DNA of 64,000 nt from Agromyces kandeliae (GCF_009674665.1 NZ_WKJD01000016.1:248001-312000); one strand, 5' to 3'. Positions 54,933 through 64,000 are shown, counted from the stretch's first letter. Notes: a model not told the origin generated them from the letters alone. Program-made: numbers and translations.

Positions 54933-56948
54933 TCACGCCGTGGCGGGACGCGGCTTCGTGCTCGGCGTGCGCGACGCCTTCGCCTCCTCGACGGGCGTGC
55001 CGGAGTCGACGCCGCCGTCGACGGCGCCCTGGTCGATCGGCGCCTTGCGGCTCGGGAAGGGGATCGGCGGGCGGTCGGAGACCGGTCGCTTGTCGCTCGA
55101 GAGCCAGAGCGGGCGCTCGGGGAGCTTCCGGACGTCCTTGAAGATCTCGGCGATCTGGTGGTGGTCGAGGGTCTCGTGCTCGAGCAGCTCTGCCGCGAGC
55201 CGATCGAGGACGTCGCGGTTGTCGTTCAGCACCTGCCAGGCCTCGTCGTGCGCCTGCTCGATGAGCGCGCGCACCTCGAGGTCGACCGTCTCGGCGATCT
55301 CCTCGGAGTAGTCGCGCTGGTGGCCCATGTCGCGGCCCAGGAACACCTCGCCCTGCGACTGGCCGAGCTTCACGGCGCCGACGTTGGCCGACATGCCGTA
55401 CTCGGTCACCATCTTCCGGGCCGTCGCGGTGGCCTTCTCGATGTCGTTCGACGCACCGGTCGAGGGGTCGTGGAACACGATCTCCTCGGCGACGCGGCCG
55501 CCCATGGCGTAGGCGAGCTGATCGAGCAGTTCGTTCCGGGTGACGGAGTACTTGTCCTCCAGCGGCAGCACCATCGTGTAGCCGAGTGCGCGACCGCGCG
55601 GCAGGATCGTGATCTTGGTCACCGGGTCGGTGTGGTTCATCGCCGCGGCGGCGAGCGCGTGGCCGCCCTCGTGGTACGCGGTGATGAGCTTCTCCTTGTC
55701 CTTCATCACGCGCGTGCGGCGCTGGGGACCGGCGATGACGCGGTCGACGGCCTCGTCGAGCGCGCGGTTGTCGATCAGCTGCGCGTTCGAGCGGGCGGTG
55801 AGCAGCGCCGCCTCGTTGAGGACGTTGGCGAGGTCGGCTCCGGTGAAGCCGGGGGTCTTGCGGGCGAGGACCTCGAGGTCGACGCCGTTCGCGAGCGGCT
55901 TGCCCTTCGAGTGCACCTCGAGGATCTTCTGGCGGCCCTTGAGGTCGGGCGCGTCGACGCCGATCTGCCGGTCGAAGCGGCCCGGGCGCAGCAGCGCGGG
56001 GTCCAGGATGTCGGGGCGGTTGGTCGCCGCGATCAGGATGACGTTGGTCTTCGGGTCGAAGCCGTCCATCTCGACGAGCAGCTGGTTGAGCGTCTGCTCG
56101 CGCTCGTCGTGCCCGCCGCCGAGGCCGGCACCGCGGTGGCGGCCGACCGCGTCGATCTCGTCGACGAAGATGATGGCCGGCGCGTTCTGCTTCGCCTGGT
56201 CGAACAGGTCGCGCACCCGGCTCGCGCCCACGCCGACGAACATCTCGACGAAATCCGAACCCGAGATCGAGTAGAACGGCACGCCCGCCTCACCCGCGAC
56301 CGCGCGGGCGAGGAGCGTCTTGCCGGTGCCGGGCGGGCCGTAGAGCAGCACGCCCTTCGGGATCCGGGCGCCGACGGCCTGGAACTTGGCCGGCTCCTTC
56401 AGGAACTCCTTGATCTCGTGGAGCTCCTCGATGGCCTCCTCGGCGCCGGCGACGTCGTCGAAGGTGACCTTCGGGCTCTCCTTCGAGACGAGCTTCGCCT
56501 TCGACTTGCCGAACTGCATGACGCGGTTGCCGCCGCCCTGCATGCCGGAGAGGATGATCCAGAAGAAGAGCCCGATGAGCACGAGCGGCAGCAGGATGCC
56601 GAGCATCGAGAGGAACCAGTTCGGCTGCGGCACCTCGTCGTCGAAGCCGTCGGCCGGGTTCGCCGCGTCGACCGCCGCGATGACGTCGTCGCCGCGCGGC
56701 GTGACGTAGTAGAACTGCACCTGCGTGCCGAGGTCGTCCTCGGCCTCGGCGAGCGTGAGGTCGACCCGGTTCTCGACGTCGACGATCTTCACCGCCGAGA
56801 CCTTGCCGTCGTTCAGGAGCTCGAGCCCCTGCTGCGTCGAGACCTCGCGGAAACCCGACTGGGTGATCAGGGTCGACCCGATCCACACCGCGATGATGGC
56901 CAGCACGATGTAGAGGATCGGCCCGCGCAGGAGCTTCTTCATGTTCAT
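54933..56948 (-). CDS. ftsH: ATP-dependent zinc metalloprotease FtsH
   Basis: The 671-aa membrane AAA+ protease removes damaged membrane proteins. Order: helix 1 ([18 protein letters not shown]), an extracytoplasmic domain, helix 2 ([21 protein letters not shown]), AAA domain with Walker [20 protein letters not shown] and the SRH region, then the zinc site HEGGH ([14 protein letters not shown]). The C-terminal tail is acidic/basic low complexity. TAGCCT (56958-56963) lies 9 nt before ATG 56948, so it has its own promoter and heads the ftsH-fol-panC operon. Confidence 0.97.
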   Translation of the reverse strand: MNMKKLLRGPILYIVLAIIAVWIGSTLITQSGFREVSTQQGLELLNDGKVSAVKIVDVENRVDLTLAEAEDDLGTQVQFYYVTPRGDDVIAAVDAANPADGFDDEVPQPNWFLSMLGILLPLVLIGLFFWIILSGMQGGGNRVMQFGKSKAKLVSKESPKVTFDDVAGAEEAIEELHEIKEFLKEPAKFQAVGARIPKGVLLYGPPGTGKTLLARAVAGEAGVPFYSISGSDFVEMFVGVGASRVRDLFDQAKQNAPAIIFVDEIDAVGRHRGAGLGGGHDEREQTLNQLLVEMDGFDPKTNVILIAATNRPDILDPALLRPGRFDRQIGVDAPDLKGRQKILEVHSKGKPLANGVDLEVLARKTPGFTGADLANVLNEAALLTARSNAQLIDNRALDEAVDRVIAGPQRRTRVMKDKEKLITAYHEGGHALAAAAMNHTDPVTKITILPRGRALGYTMVLPLEDKYSVTRNELLDQLAYAMGGRVAEEIVFHDPSTGASNDIEKATATARKMVTEYGMSANVGAVKLGQSQGEVFLGRDMGHQRDYSEEIAETVDLEVRALIEQAHDEAWQVLNDNRDVLDRLAAELLEHETLDHHQIAEIFKDVRKLPERPLWLSSDKRPVSDRPPIPFPSRKAPIDQGAVDGGVDSGTPVEEAKASRTPSTKPRPATA

Positions 56949-57054
56949 GGTGCTAGCAGGCTACCCTCTGGCCACTGGGCACCTGCTGCCTGTTCGCTGA
57001 AAGCGGTCAGCGCCCAGCGGTCACCGCTCAGCCCCCGTCGCCGCGGGCCGGCGC

Positions 57055-58773
57055 TCAGTCCGGCTCCCCCGAGGCCTCCTCCGGCGTCTCCCCCGAGGCC
57101 TCCTCCGGCGTCTCCCCCGGCTCGTACTGCGCCATGATCCCGTCGACGGTCGCCGTCGCCTCGACCGCGCTCGGCGTGTACCCGAGCACCACCGGCAGGA
57201 ACCGGTCGGACGTCAGGGCCTGGAGCCGGAGGTCGGTCCGGGCGACCACGGTCGCCATCCGCCCGGTCGGCCGGAGGAGCGCGATCTCACCGAAGCCCTC
57301 CCCCGGACCGAGGTCGGCCACGACGCGCCCGTCGTGGACCACGTCGACCTCGCCGGACTCGATGACGTAGTAGCGGTCGCCGACGTCGCCCTGCGCGAAC
57401 ACGACGGCCCCCGATGCCACGGACACGGGTTCGAGCCCTCGCGCGAGCCGCTCGACGGCCGGCAGGGGCAGCATGCACAGCATGTCGACGCGGCGCAGCA
57501 ACCCGATCTCGCGGTCGAGGGCCGCCACGACGCGGTCGAGCCTGCGAAGTCGCCACCATGAGGCCACCGCGAGCACCGGGCAGAGGAGCCCGATCGCAAT
57601 GAGCGCGGGTTGGATGCCGAACCATCCGATCAGCGCCGACGCGACGACGCCGCCGATGCCGACGAAGATCGCGACCGTGCTCTCGAGCACGCCGAACACG
57701 CGCGCGAGCACCTCGTCGGGCGCGGTCCGGCCGATGAGCGTGAAGCCGGTGATGTCGATGAGGGCATTGCCGACGCCGACGAACGAGAGCAGCACCAGGG
57801 CGACCGCCTGCTCGGGGAAGACGCCGACGAGCGCGATCGGGAGGCCCCAGAGGGCCACGCCGACGGCGAACCAGGCGCCGAGGCGACCCGTGCCGATGAG
57901 CAGCGAGGCTCCGAGCGAGCCGAGCACCGCGCCGACCCCGACCGAGGTCATGAGCGCGCCGACACCGGGCTCGCCGGTGCCGACGAGCTCGATCGCGACC
58001 ACGACGGAGAGCACGGTGAGCGCCCCGCGCGTGAGGGACTGGGCTGCGGCGAGGCCGAGGATCAGGACGAGGTCCCGATCGCGCGCGACCGCGCGCAGCC
58101 CCTCGACCGCCTCACGGCCGATGTTCGGCCGGTCGGGCGCCGACGGGCGCGGCGGGGCGTCGTACCGCAACCCGAGGAGCAGCGCGGCGGCCGCGAACGA
58201 CGCGGCGGCCGCCACGGCGAAGACGACGTCGACCCCGGTGAACTGGAGCAGCACCGCCACGAGCAGCGGGCCGACCAGGGTGGCGGCCGAGTCGAGCAGC
58301 CCGCGGACCATGTTGGCGCTCGCGAGCTCGTAGCCGGTCCGGCACAGCGAGGGCAGCAGCGCGGAGTGCGCCGGCCGGTAGAGGGTCGCCGCGATCGTCG
58401 AGACCACGGCGAGCACGTAGATCACCGCGGCCGGACCGGCCACCGCGACGACGACCGCCGCTGCCGCGGTCGCGAGGCCGCGCACGACCGACACCAGGAC
58501 GAGGACGCGTTCGCGGCGTCCGCGGTCCGCGATGGGCGACAGCAGCGGCGCGAGCAGTGCGGAGGGGACCATGCGGAGCAGTCCCACCAGCCCGACCGCC
58601 GCGGCCCCGCCGTCGCGGTAGGCCACGATCCCGAGCGCGACCGTGAAGGCCCACTCCGCCGTCCACGCGCCGAGGAAGCTGAGCTGGGCGCGGCGCAGGT
58701 CGGGGTTCCGCCAGTTGCTCGCGAACGCGGCACCGGCGTTCCGCAGCCTGGTGCGCTGCCCGCGCTCACCCAT
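57055..58773 (-). CDS. MFS transporter fused to a C-terminal cyclic nucleotide-binding domain
   Basis: The 572-aa protein has 10-12 helices of a major facilitator permease (for example [56 protein letters not shown]). A cNMP-binding domain of the CRP type spans about residues 445-545 ([20 protein letters not shown], then [13 protein letters not shown] and [15 protein letters not shown]; the phosphate-cassette Gly-Glu-Ile-Ala-Leu-Leu-Arg is intact). The tail repeats ETPEEASG twice. Transport might be gated by cAMP or a related nucleotide; substrate unknown. The gene sits between hpt and ftsH, which are usually adjacent. Confidence 0.9.
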   Translation of the reverse strand: MGERGQRTRLRNAGAAFASNWRNPDLRRAQLSFLGAWTAEWAFTVALGIVAYRDGGAAAVGLVGLLRMVPSALLAPLLSPIADRGRRERVLVLVSVVRGLATAAAAVVVAVAGPAAVIYVLAVVSTIAATLYRPAHSALLPSLCRTGYELASANMVRGLLDSAATLVGPLLVAVLLQFTGVDVVFAVAAAASFAAAALLLGLRYDAPPRPSAPDRPNIGREAVEGLRAVARDRDLVLILGLAAAQSLTRGALTVLSVVVAIELVGTGEPGVGALMTSVGVGAVLGSLGASLLIGTGRLGAWFAVGVALWGLPIALVGVFPEQAVALVLLSFVGVGNALIDITGFTLIGRTAPDEVLARVFGVLESTVAIFVGIGGVVASALIGWFGIQPALIAIGLLCPVLAVASWWRLRRLDRVVAALDREIGLLRRVDMLCMLPLPAVERLARGLEPVSVASGAVVFAQGDVGDRYYVIESGEVDVVHDGRVVADLGPGEGFGEIALLRPTGRMATVVARTDLRLQALTSDRFLPVVLGYTPSAVEATATVDGIMAQYEPGETPEEASGETPEEASGEPD

Positions 58774-58805
58774 GGGACGACCTCAGGCCTCCGGGCGCAC
58801 GACGC

Positions 58806-59357
58806 TCAGCTGTAGACGTGCGGGGCGAGGATCGCGACGTCCCGCAGGTTGCGGTAGCGCTCGGCGAAGTCGAGCCCGTAGCCGACGACGAACTGGTTCG
58901 GGATGTCGAACCCGAGGTACTTGACGTCGATCTCGACCTTCGCGGCATCCGGCTTGCGCAGCAGCGCGCAGATCTCGATCGAGGCGGCACCGCGCGAGGC
59001 GAGGTTGCCGGTCAGCCAGCTGAGCGTGAGGCCGGAGTCGATGATGTCCTCGACGATGAGCACGTCGCGGCCGGACAGATCGGAGTCGAGGTCCTTCAGG
59101 ATCTTCACGACGCCGGAGGAGGTCGTGCCCGCGCCGTAGGAGGAGACCGCCATCCAGTCCATGTTCACGTGCGGCTTCAGCTCGCGTGCGAGGTCGGCCA
59201 TGACCATGACCGCGCCCTTGAGGACGCCGACGAGCAGGAGGTCGCGACCCTCGTAGTCCGCCTCGATGCGACGGGCGAGCTCCGCGAGCTTGTCGCGGAT
59301 CTGCTGCTCGGTCACGAGCACTTCCGTCAGGTCGGCCTCGATCTCGCGCGAATCCAT
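58806..59357 (-). CDS. hpt: hypoxanthine phosphoribosyltransferase
   Basis: The 183-aa enzyme salvages hypoxanthine and guanine with PRPP. It has [44 protein letters not shown] motif [17 protein letters not shown], and [24 protein letters not shown] 59357 has GGAG 6 nt upstream. It follows tilS by 45 nt, the conserved tilS-hpt pair. Confidence 0.96.
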   Translation of the reverse strand: MDSREIEADLTEVLVTEQQIRDKLAELARRIEADYEGRDLLLVGVLKGAVMVMADLARELKPHVNMDWMAVSSYGAGTTSSGVVKILKDLDSDLSGRDVLIVEDIIDSGLTLSWLTGNLASRGAASIEICALLRKPDAAKVEIDVKYLGFDIPNQFVVGYGLDFAERYRNLRDVAILAPHVYS

Positions 59358-59402
59358 CCCGAGCTCCTCCTGCGTGCGTCTGGGCGAACGGATGCCACGA
59401 GC

Positions 59403-60446
59403 CTACGCCGGGCGCTGGTGGTCGTGCGGCAGCACCGCGGTCGAGCCGGTCGTCGAGAGCACGACGTGCCCGCCGGCGCGGGTGGCGCGGATGCCCCGGG
59501 GCAGGTCGATCGGCCCCTGCCCGTGCCAGTCCGTGACCAGCCGGGCGACCTCGAGCGTCTGGGCGCGGCTCAGCGACACCCCGAACTCGCTGTCGACCAC
59601 GTGCCGGATGATGCGCTGCCGGAGCGCCGCGGGGTTCGCGGCGAGCGCCGCCGCCGACATCGCGATGCCGGCCTCGGCGGGTTCGCAGATCTCCTCGATG
59701 AACTCGTCGATCTGGTCGGCGAACGCCTGCTCGTCCTCGCGGAGCTGCTCGGCGGTGCGGGCGAGCGCCTCGGCGACGCCGGGGCCGAGCTCGGCCTCGA
59801 GCACGGGGAGCACCTGTTGGCGCACGCGCACGCGCGCGTACGCGGAATCGACGTTGTGCGGGTCGTCCCACGGCGCGAGGCCCGCGTCGAGGCACGCCTG
59901 CCGCGTCGTGGCCCGCCGGATGCCGAGCAGCGGCCGGGCGTACCGCCCCGAACGGACGGCCATGCCGCCGAGGCTCGCCGACCCCGATCCGCGGGCGAGG
60001 CCGAGGAGGACCGTCTCGGCCTGGTCGTCGAGCGTATGGCCGAGCAGCACGACCTCGGCGCCGGTCGTGCGTGCGGCCGCCTCGAGCGCGGCGTACCGCG
60101 CGGCGCGCGCGGCTCCCTCGGGACCGGCGCCACCCGGTGCGGCGCCCGCGTCGACCCGCTCGACGAGCACGGGGCCCAGTCCGAGGTCGCGCGCGACGGA
60201 TGCCGCGGCATCCGCCTGCTCGGCCGACCCCGGCTGCAGGCCGTGGTCGACGACGATCGCGCCGACGCGCCATCCGCCCCTCGGCCCCTCGAACGCCGCG
60301 GCCGCGGCGAGCGCGAGCGAATCGGGACCCCCCGAGAGCGCGACGAGCGCGAGCGGGCCGTCGTCGCGCGGCCCGAGCACGGACCGCACCGCGCGTCGCA
60401 CGTCGGCGATCGGCGGCGTCAGGCGGGGACGGCGCTCCAAGGGCAT
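59403..60446 (-). CDS. tilS: tRNA(Ile)-lysidine synthetase
   Basis: TilS modifies C34 of tRNA-Ile(CAU) to lysidine. The 347-aa protein has the PP-loop SGGPDS (residues 38-43), [29 protein letters not shown] and [12 protein letters not shown]. The second ATG (60446) is chosen over the GTG at 60449 because TAAGGT (60458-60453) lies exactly 6 nt before it, the leaderless spacing seen at many genes here. Divergent from ppa. Confidence 0.95.
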   Translation of the reverse strand: MPLERRPRLTPPIADVRRAVRSVLGPRDDGPLALVALSGGPDSLALAAAAAFEGPRGGWRVGAIVVDHGLQPGSAEQADAAASVARDLGLGPVLVERVDAGAAPGGAGPEGAARAARYAALEAAARTTGAEVVLLGHTLDDQAETVLLGLARGSGSASLGGMAVRSGRYARPLLGIRRATTRQACLDAGLAPWDDPHNVDSAYARVRVRQQVLPVLEAELGPGVAEALARTAEQLREDEQAFADQIDEFIEEICEPAEAGIAMSAAALAANPAALRQRIIRHVVDSEFGVSLSRAQTLEVARLVTDWHGQGPIDLPRGIRATRAGGHVVLSTTGSTAVLPHDHQRPA

Positions 60447-60557
60447 CACGTAACCTTATTCCGTCGTCAGCGGCGCCCATCGGGCGCGCGGCGGCACCGG
60501 AGCCGTCACGGCCCGCGAGACCTTCGAGACTCCACCATCCGAAACGAGGAGAACCAC

Positions 60558-61043
60558 ATGGGCGAGTACGCCGCCGTCATCGAGATCCCCAAGGGGAGCC
60601 GCAACAAGTACGAGGTCGACCACGAGACCGGCCGGGTCTTCCTCGACCGCGTGCTCTACACGAACTTCGTGTACCCGACCGACTACGGCTTCTTCGAGAA
60701 CACGCTCGGCGACGACGGCGACCCGCTCGACGTGCTCGTGCTCACGCAGTACCCGCTCTTCCCGGGCGTCGGCGTGAAGGTGCGCCCGGTGGGCGTCTTC
60801 CACATGACCGACGACGGCGGCGGCGACGCCAAGGTCATCGCGGTGCCCGCGGGCGACCCGCGCTGGGACCACATCCAGGACGTCGACGACGTGCCGGAGT
60901 ACACCCGCAAGGAGATCGAGCACTTCTTCGAGCACTACAAGGACCTCGAGCCGGGCAAGTGGGTCAAGACCGAGGGCTGGGCGAACGCCGCCGACGCCGA
61001 GGGCCTGATCGCGAAGGCCATCGAGGCGTACCCGGGTCACTGA
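60558..61043 (+). CDS. ppa: inorganic pyrophosphatase
   Basis: The 161-aa soluble family I enzyme hydrolyses pyrophosphate and pulls biosynthetic reactions forward. Hallmarks: [43 protein letters not shown] (metal-binding Asp residues), [15 protein letters not shown] and [20 protein letters not shown] 60558 has GAGGAG 6 nt upstream. A palindrome and a hairpin follow the stop. Confidence 0.97.
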   Translation: MGEYAAVIEIPKGSRNKYEVDHETGRVFLDRVLYTNFVYPTDYGFFENTLGDDGDPLDVLVLTQYPLFPGVGVKVRPVGVFHMTDDGGGDAKVIAVPAGDPRWDHIQDVDDVPEYTRKEIEHFFEHYKDLEPGKWVKTEGWANAADAEGLIAKAIEAYPGH

Positions 61044-61049
61044 GCCCGA

Positions 61050-61110
61050 GCGGATGCCGCGGCATCCGCCTGCCCGCACCGAGGGGGCGAGCCCGACGGC
61101 TCGCCCCCTC
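61050..61110. terminator. 20-bp palindrome plus 13-bp hairpin between ppa and the M23 gene
   Basis: A perfect palindrome, GCGGATGCCGCGGCATCCGC, covers 61050-61069. A separate hairpin has arms 61081-61093 and 61098-61110 with a CGAC loop. Placed between two convergent genes, the pair should stop transcripts from both sides; neither has a long T-tract. The first carries the recurrent GGATGCC/GGCATCC word. Confidence 0.75.
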
Positions 61111-61138
61111 GTCGCGTCTCCGCCCGGTGCGCCGGGAG

Positions 61139-62494
61139 TCAGCCGAGGTAGATGCCGCGCGCGGCCAGGAACGGGACCGGGTCGATGCGGCTCCAGCCGC
61201 TGTAGACCTCGAAGTGCAGGTGGCAGCCGGTCGACGCACCCGTGGTGCCGCTCGATGCGATGACCTGCCCCGAGTTCACCCGCTGCCCGTACCCCACGAA
61301 CAGGCCGCCTGGGCGGATGTGGGCGTAGCCGGTCGAGATGCCGCCGCCGTGGTCGATCTTGATGAAGTTGCCGTAGCTGCCCGACCATCCGGCATAGACG
61401 ACGGTGCCGGAGTTCGCCGCGTAGATCGGTGCGGAGCATCCCGTCGCGAGGTCGGTGGCGTAGTGGAACGAGTTCGAGCAGTAGCCGCCGCTGCAGATCA
61501 CCTGGCGCGGGCCGTAGTTGCCGGAGATCCAGCCGTAGGCGGGCTTGGACCAGCCGGAGGACACCGTCTGGCCGCCGCCTCCGCCTCCGCCTCCGCCGCC
61601 GCCGCCCCCGCCGCCGGCTGCCGCCGCCGCTGCCGCCGCCGCTGCCGCCGCTGCGGCGGCTGCCGCTGCTGCCGCTGCTGCCGCGCGTCGCCGGCGCTCC
61701 TCCTCTTCCTTGCGCTTGCGCTCGCCCTCCTGGTAGGCCGCGGCCGTCTTGGCCTCCTTGTCCTTCAGGAACTTGAGCTGCTGGTCGAGCTCGATCTTCT
61801 TCTCCTCGGACTCGGCCAGCGCCCGCTCGGCCGCGGCCTGCGCCGCCTGCGCGGCCGCGAGCGCCTGCTCGGCGGCGACGCGCAGCTTCTCGCGCTCGGC
61901 GCGCGCCACCTCGGCTTGGTCGGCCAGGGACTGGGCGGTGTTGCCCGCCTCCTCGGCCTGCTCGTAGATGCCGGCCGTGCGCTCGACGAGCTTCTCCATC
62001 GATCCGAGCTTGGCGAGCAGCTCGTCGGTGCGGGCCGCGTCGCCCGCGTCGAACATCAGGTTCATGCCGAGGTCGGATCCGCCCGTGCGGTACAGCTGCG
62101 CCGCGAGCTGGCCGGCGTTCCGCTCGGCCTCCTCAGCCTCGGCCTTCGCCTCGTCGGCCTGCGCCTGGATCTCGTCGGCGCGCCGCACGGCGTCGTCGTA
62201 CTCCTGCTGCGCCACGATGAGCTCGTCCGTCCGGCGCTGCGCCTCGGCGCGCGCCGCCTCGACGTTCGCCTCGAGGTCGGCGATCAGGCCGATGATCTCG
62301 TCGACGGCCTGCGCCGCGGCCTGCGTGTTCGCCTTGGCCTTCTGCACCTCCTCCCACGTGGGGTAGTCGGCTGCCGTTGCGGCGATCGGGTTCGCCACCA
62401 CCCCGGCGGTCGCCGCGAGCGCGATGACGAGCGAGCCCGCGAGGGCGCGCATGCGCGACCCCCGGGTGACTCGGCGTCCTGCGATTCGCGACAT
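61139..62494 (-). CDS. secreted M23 (LytM) peptidase with coiled coil and polyAla-polyGly linker
   Basis: The 451-aa precursor has a signal peptide (residues 1-42), a long N-terminal coiled coil (PTWEEVQKAKANTQAAAQAV onward to about residue 290), an Arg/Glu-rich stretch, about 23 Ala, 15 Gly, and a C-terminal LytM domain with zinc ligands in HYATD and HLHFEV. It is built like EnvC/RipA-type cell-separation hydrolases, where the coiled coil controls the peptidase. ATG 62494 is the start with GGAGGGGG 3-5 nt upstream. TAGTGT (62566-62561) is a possible -10 box. Confidence 0.93.
   Translation of the reverse strand: MSRIAGRRVTRGSRMRALAGSLVIALAATAGVVANPIAATAADYPTWEEVQKAKANTQAAAQAVDEIIGLIADLEANVEAARAEAQRRTDELIVAQQEYDDAVRRADEIQAQADEAKAEAEEAERNAGQLAAQLYRTGGSDLGMNLMFDAGDAARTDELLAKLGSMEKLVERTAGIYEQAEEAGNTAQSLADQAEVARAEREKLRVAAEQALAAAQAAQAAAERALAESEEKKIELDQQLKFLKDKEAKTAAAYQEGERKRKEEEERRRRAAAAAAAAAAAAAAAAAAAAAAAGGGGGGGGGGGGGGGQTVSSGWSKPAYGWISGNYGPRQVICSGGYCSNSFHYATDLATGCSAPIYAANSGTVVYAGWSGSYGNFIKIDHGGGISTGYAHIRPGGLFVGYGQRVNSGQVIASSGTTGASTGCHLHFEVYSGWSRIDPVPFLAARGIYLG
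61571..61684 (-). repeat. triplet-repeat tract coding the Gly15-Ala23 linker
   Basis: 45 nt of glycine triplets (61571-61615) and 69 nt of alanine triplets (61616-61684) on the minus strand. Ten of the 23 alanine codons are GCA, rare elsewhere in the window, suggesting triplet expansion instead of ordinary codon choice. Length variation between strains is likely. Confidence 0.85.
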
Positions 62495-62628
62495 GTTCCC
62501 CCTCCGCGCGGGCCGTGGGGCACGCGCTCGCATGCCTGACCTGCGGGCAGTGGCCTTGCCACACTAGGTTCGGAACGACCGCGGATCGGGCATTTCCGCC
62601 GCGCGTGGCGCGTCTTGCCCGCCCCGTT

Positions 62629-62657
62629 TTGGATTCTGGCCGAGGTATGCGTATGCT
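62629..62657 (+). promoter_or_regulatory. promoter of the tRNA-Glu-Asp-Phe cluster
   Basis: TTGGAT (62629-62634), a 17-nt spacer and TATGCT (62652-62657) give a strong promoter about 38 nt before tRNA-Glu. The rest of the 200-nt gap back to the M23 gene holds only that gene's leader and its TAGTGT -10 box. Confidence 0.78.
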
Positions 62658-62694
62658 TTCTTCTCGGCGGTCGAGCCCCCGGGCACGACCTTCC

Positions 62695-62767
62695 GGCCCC
62701 ATCGTTTAGCGGCCTAGGACACCGCCCTTTCACGGCGGCAGCACGGGTTCGAATCCCGTTGGGGTCA
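62695..62767 (+). tRNA. tRNA-Glu (anticodon TTC)
   Basis: 73 nt. Acceptor GGCCCCA pairs with TGGGGTC (one G-T pair), anticodon arm CCGCC-CTTTCAC-GGCGG gives TTC, and the T-arm is CGGGTTCGAATCCCG. CCA is not encoded (CCC follows). First of three tRNAs from one promoter. Confidence 0.97.
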
Positions 62768-62806
62768 CCCAGACGATGGGTTTACAATTGAACAGCTTCT
62801 TTACGA

Positions 62807-62880
62807 GGCCCTGTGGCGCAGTTGGTTAGCGTGCCGCCCTGTCACGGCGGAGGTCGCGGGTTCAAGTCCCGTCAGGGTCG
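62807..62880 (+). tRNA. tRNA-Asp (anticodon GTC)
   Basis: 74 nt. Acceptor GGCCCTG pairs with CAGGGTC, discriminator G, anticodon arm CCGCC-CTGTCAC-GGCGG gives GTC, T-arm GCGGGTTCAAGTCCCGT. CCA not encoded. 39 nt after tRNA-Glu. Confidence 0.97.
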
Positions 62881-62953
62881 CTCAGGCGACAGGCCCTTTC
62901 CCTTTCGAGAGAAGGGGCTTTCTCCTTATCATCGAGGTGTTTCGACACCCCGA

Positions 62954-63026
62954 GGCTCTGTAGCTCAGTTGGTAGAGCGTTCGACTGAAAATCGAAAGGT
63001 CACCGGATCGATGCCGGTCGGAGCCA
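62954..63026 (+). tRNA. tRNA-Phe (anticodon GAA)
   Basis: 73 nt. Acceptor GGCTCTG pairs with CGGAGCC, anticodon arm TTCGA-CTGAAAA-TCGAA gives GAA, T-arm CCGGATCGATGCCGG. CCA not encoded. Its last 37 nt recur imperfectly at 63170-63206. Confidence 0.97.
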
Positions 63027-63032
63027 CAGAAG

Positions 63033-63058
63033 AAAACCCCCGGTCCGCCGGGGGTTTT
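63033..63058 (+). terminator. Rho-independent terminator of the tRNA cluster
   Basis: Arms AAAACCCCCGG (63033-63043) and CCGGGGGTTTT (63048-63058) with a 4-nt loop and built-in T-run, 7 nt past tRNA-Phe. This is the most canonical intrinsic terminator in the window. Confidence 0.95.
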
Positions 63059-63061
63059 CGC

Positions 63062-63437
63062 GTTTCCGGGTAAGGCTGGGGCGGTCGCATTCGTGCCCAC
63101 TGCCCACAACGCATCGCCGCCTCACGTGATCGAGGCGATGAACCACAGACTGGGTTGGATCGGCCCGTCAATCGAACGGTCCCCAGATCGATGCCGATCG
63201 AAGCCAACGCAGAGAACCCCAAGCCTGCCGGGCTCCTCATTCTGGGCGATTGAGAGCGGCCGACCGGCACCGAAACGTGAGCCATCCGACGGGTTCCAGC
63301 GGTACCTCTCGGACCGAGATCGGGTCGTCAGCGAGGATCGTCCCGACCACCGCTGCTCTCATCGTGGTCTCGCGATGCGCGGACGCGATCACTGGCGATT
63401 CCTCCAACCCGCCGCTTCGGGCCGGACTTTCGCCGAC
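63062..63437. other. noncoding, lower-GC stretch holding a degenerate tRNA-Phe 3' end (63170-63206)
   Basis: No gene is supported in these 376 nt. Positions 63170-63206 match the tRNA-Phe 3' half (62990-63026) at 32 of 37 bases, including ATCGATGCCG. The following bases (to about 63240) loosely resemble the tRNA terminator. The region is less GC-rich than its flanks. A duplicated tRNA 3' end is what integration of a mobile element leaves as an attachment site. Confidence 0.7.
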
Positions 63438-64000
63438 TCAGCATCGGATGACCTGCGCCACCGAGACGGCCCTCAACCCATCGACTCCGAACTCCGTTCC
63501 ATAGCCCGACTGCTTCACGCCGCCGAACGGCACTGCGGGGTGCAGCCCGCCATGGGCGTTGATCCATACCGTACCCGCGTCGATCCGGGCGGCGACGGAC
63601 CGCGCGCGCTCGGGGTCGCCCGACCAGACCGATGCGCCGAGACCGGTTTCGAATGCGTTCGCCGACGCCACGGCCTCCTCGATGTCGTGGAACCGGACCA
63701 CGGGCAGCGCCGGCCCGAACTGCTCCTCGTGCACGAGCGGCGCGTCGTCGCCGAGATCGGAGACGATCGTCGCCGGGTAGAAGTTGCCCGGTGCTGTGCG
63801 GTCGGGGTTCCCGCCGGCGGCGACGCGCGCGCCGCCCGACTTCGCCGATTCCACGAGCCGGTCCACGATCTCCCATTGGCGGCGGTTCTGCAGCGGCCCG
63901 AGCAGGCTCGACGGATCGGATGCGGGCCCCATCGGGGTGGTGCGGGCGAGTTCGGCGAGGGCCTCGACGAGGTCGTCGTGCACGGCATCGTGCGCGTACA
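63438..64000 (-). CDS. aldehyde dehydrogenase family protein, partial (5' part outside window)
   Basis: The visible C-terminal 187 codons (YAHDAVHDDLVEAL, LVHEEQFGPALPVVRF, ASANAFETGLGASVWSGD, PFGGVKQSGYGTEFG) are typical of NAD(P)-dependent aldehyde dehydrogenases. The catalytic Cys and general-base Glu lie beyond the right edge, so substrate class is open. An internal ATG at 63983 is not the start. It is transcribed toward the tRNA cluster and may belong to an accessory segment inserted at tRNA-Phe. Confidence 0.9.
   Translation of the reverse strand, partial: YAHDAVHDDLVEALAELARTTPMGPASDPSSLLGPLQNRRQWEIVDRLVESAKSGGARVAAGGNPDRTAPGNFYPATIVSDLGDDAPLVHEEQFGPALPVVRFHDIEEAVASANAFETGLGASVWSGDPERARSVAARIDAGTVWINAHGGLHPAVPFGGVKQSGYGTEFGVDGLRAVSVAQVIRC

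Noticed and set aside
62495..62694. Possible c-di-AMP (ydaO-type) riboswitch before the M23 peptidase gene
   Set aside because: Such riboswitches precede some actinobacterial wall hydrolase genes, but I could not find the conserved ydaO core in this short leader.
63250..63504. 84-codon plus-strand frame near the right end
   Set aside because: It overlaps the aldehyde dehydrogenase 3' end, has no SD or -10 box at the right distance, and no recognisable domain.

Overview
This 64 kb window is a chromosomal segment of a high-GC Gram-positive bacterium. Gene content points to Actinobacteria, most likely the family Microbacteriaceae (an Agromyces- or Microbacterium-like organism). The evidence is the ftsH-folE-folP-folB-folK-DUF3180-PH-PH-DUF2520-panC-lysS block, a clpC1-type ClpC, a PQQ-type sugar dehydrogenase lipoprotein, CGNR, DUF5997 and DUF1684 genes, near-exclusive use of G/C-ending codons, and many apparently leaderless promoters. 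The genus is inferred; no rRNA gene is present.

Layout. 1-5.1 kb: the 5' three quarters of rpoB (minus strand, cut by the window edge), two small unknown genes and an LPXTG-like surface protein with a Gly-Glu-Pro stalk. 5.1-10 kb: a large LuxR (LAL) regulator, a truncated haemoglobin and a tandem pair of spermidine-synthase-like genes. 10-13.5 kb: the pxpA-pxpB-pxpC 5-oxoprolinase operon and a sugar dehydrogenase lipoprotein. 13.5-25.5 kb: mostly single genes (SprT-like, CGNR, ComB-like, SDR, coiled-coil protein, DUF1684, DEAD-box helicase, GNAT, NUDIX-like, esterase, DUF5997 with an HTH-less LysR domain protein, glutamine amidotransferase, universal stress protein). 25.5-33 kb: a GlsB-like membrane protein, a DinB2-like polymerase, tRNA-Ser(CGA), an SGNH hydrolase, radA, an ArgA-like GNAT and an M20 peptidase. 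33-44.6 kb: clpC, an ACT protein, a lipoprotein, a pirin, the fructose operon fruR-fruK-fruA and a secreted M14 carboxypeptidase. 44.8-60.4 kb: a long minus-strand housekeeping series running tilS-hpt-(MFS-cNMP)-ftsH-folE-folP-folB-folK-DUF3180-PH-PH-DUF2520-panC, then lysS, two tiny membrane proteins and cls. 60.5-64 kb: ppa, an M23 peptidoglycan hydrolase with a polyAla-polyGly linker, a tRNA-Glu/Asp/Phe cluster, a degenerate copy of the tRNA-Phe 3' end, and the 3' part of an aldehyde dehydrogenase gene.

How the genes work together. The fol genes make tetrahydrofolate from GTP, and panC makes pantothenate. The fru operon imports and phosphorylates fructose under a DeoR repressor. pxpABC recycles 5-oxoproline to glutamate. 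ClpC and FtsH handle regulated proteolysis, and RadA and the DinB-like polymerase handle DNA repair and translesion synthesis.

Three signals go beyond ordinary gene content. (1) The 7-mer GGATGCC/GGCATCC occurs about 70 times by hand count, on both strands, inside genes and as inverted or tandem copies between genes. (2) About 21 genes have a TANNNT-type -10 box 6-7 nt before the start codon, so they are probably leaderless. (3) The Y-family polymerase has isoleucine where the dNTP-selecting steric-gate aromatic residue normally sits. No CRISPR array, insertion sequence, prophage or rRNA gene was seen.
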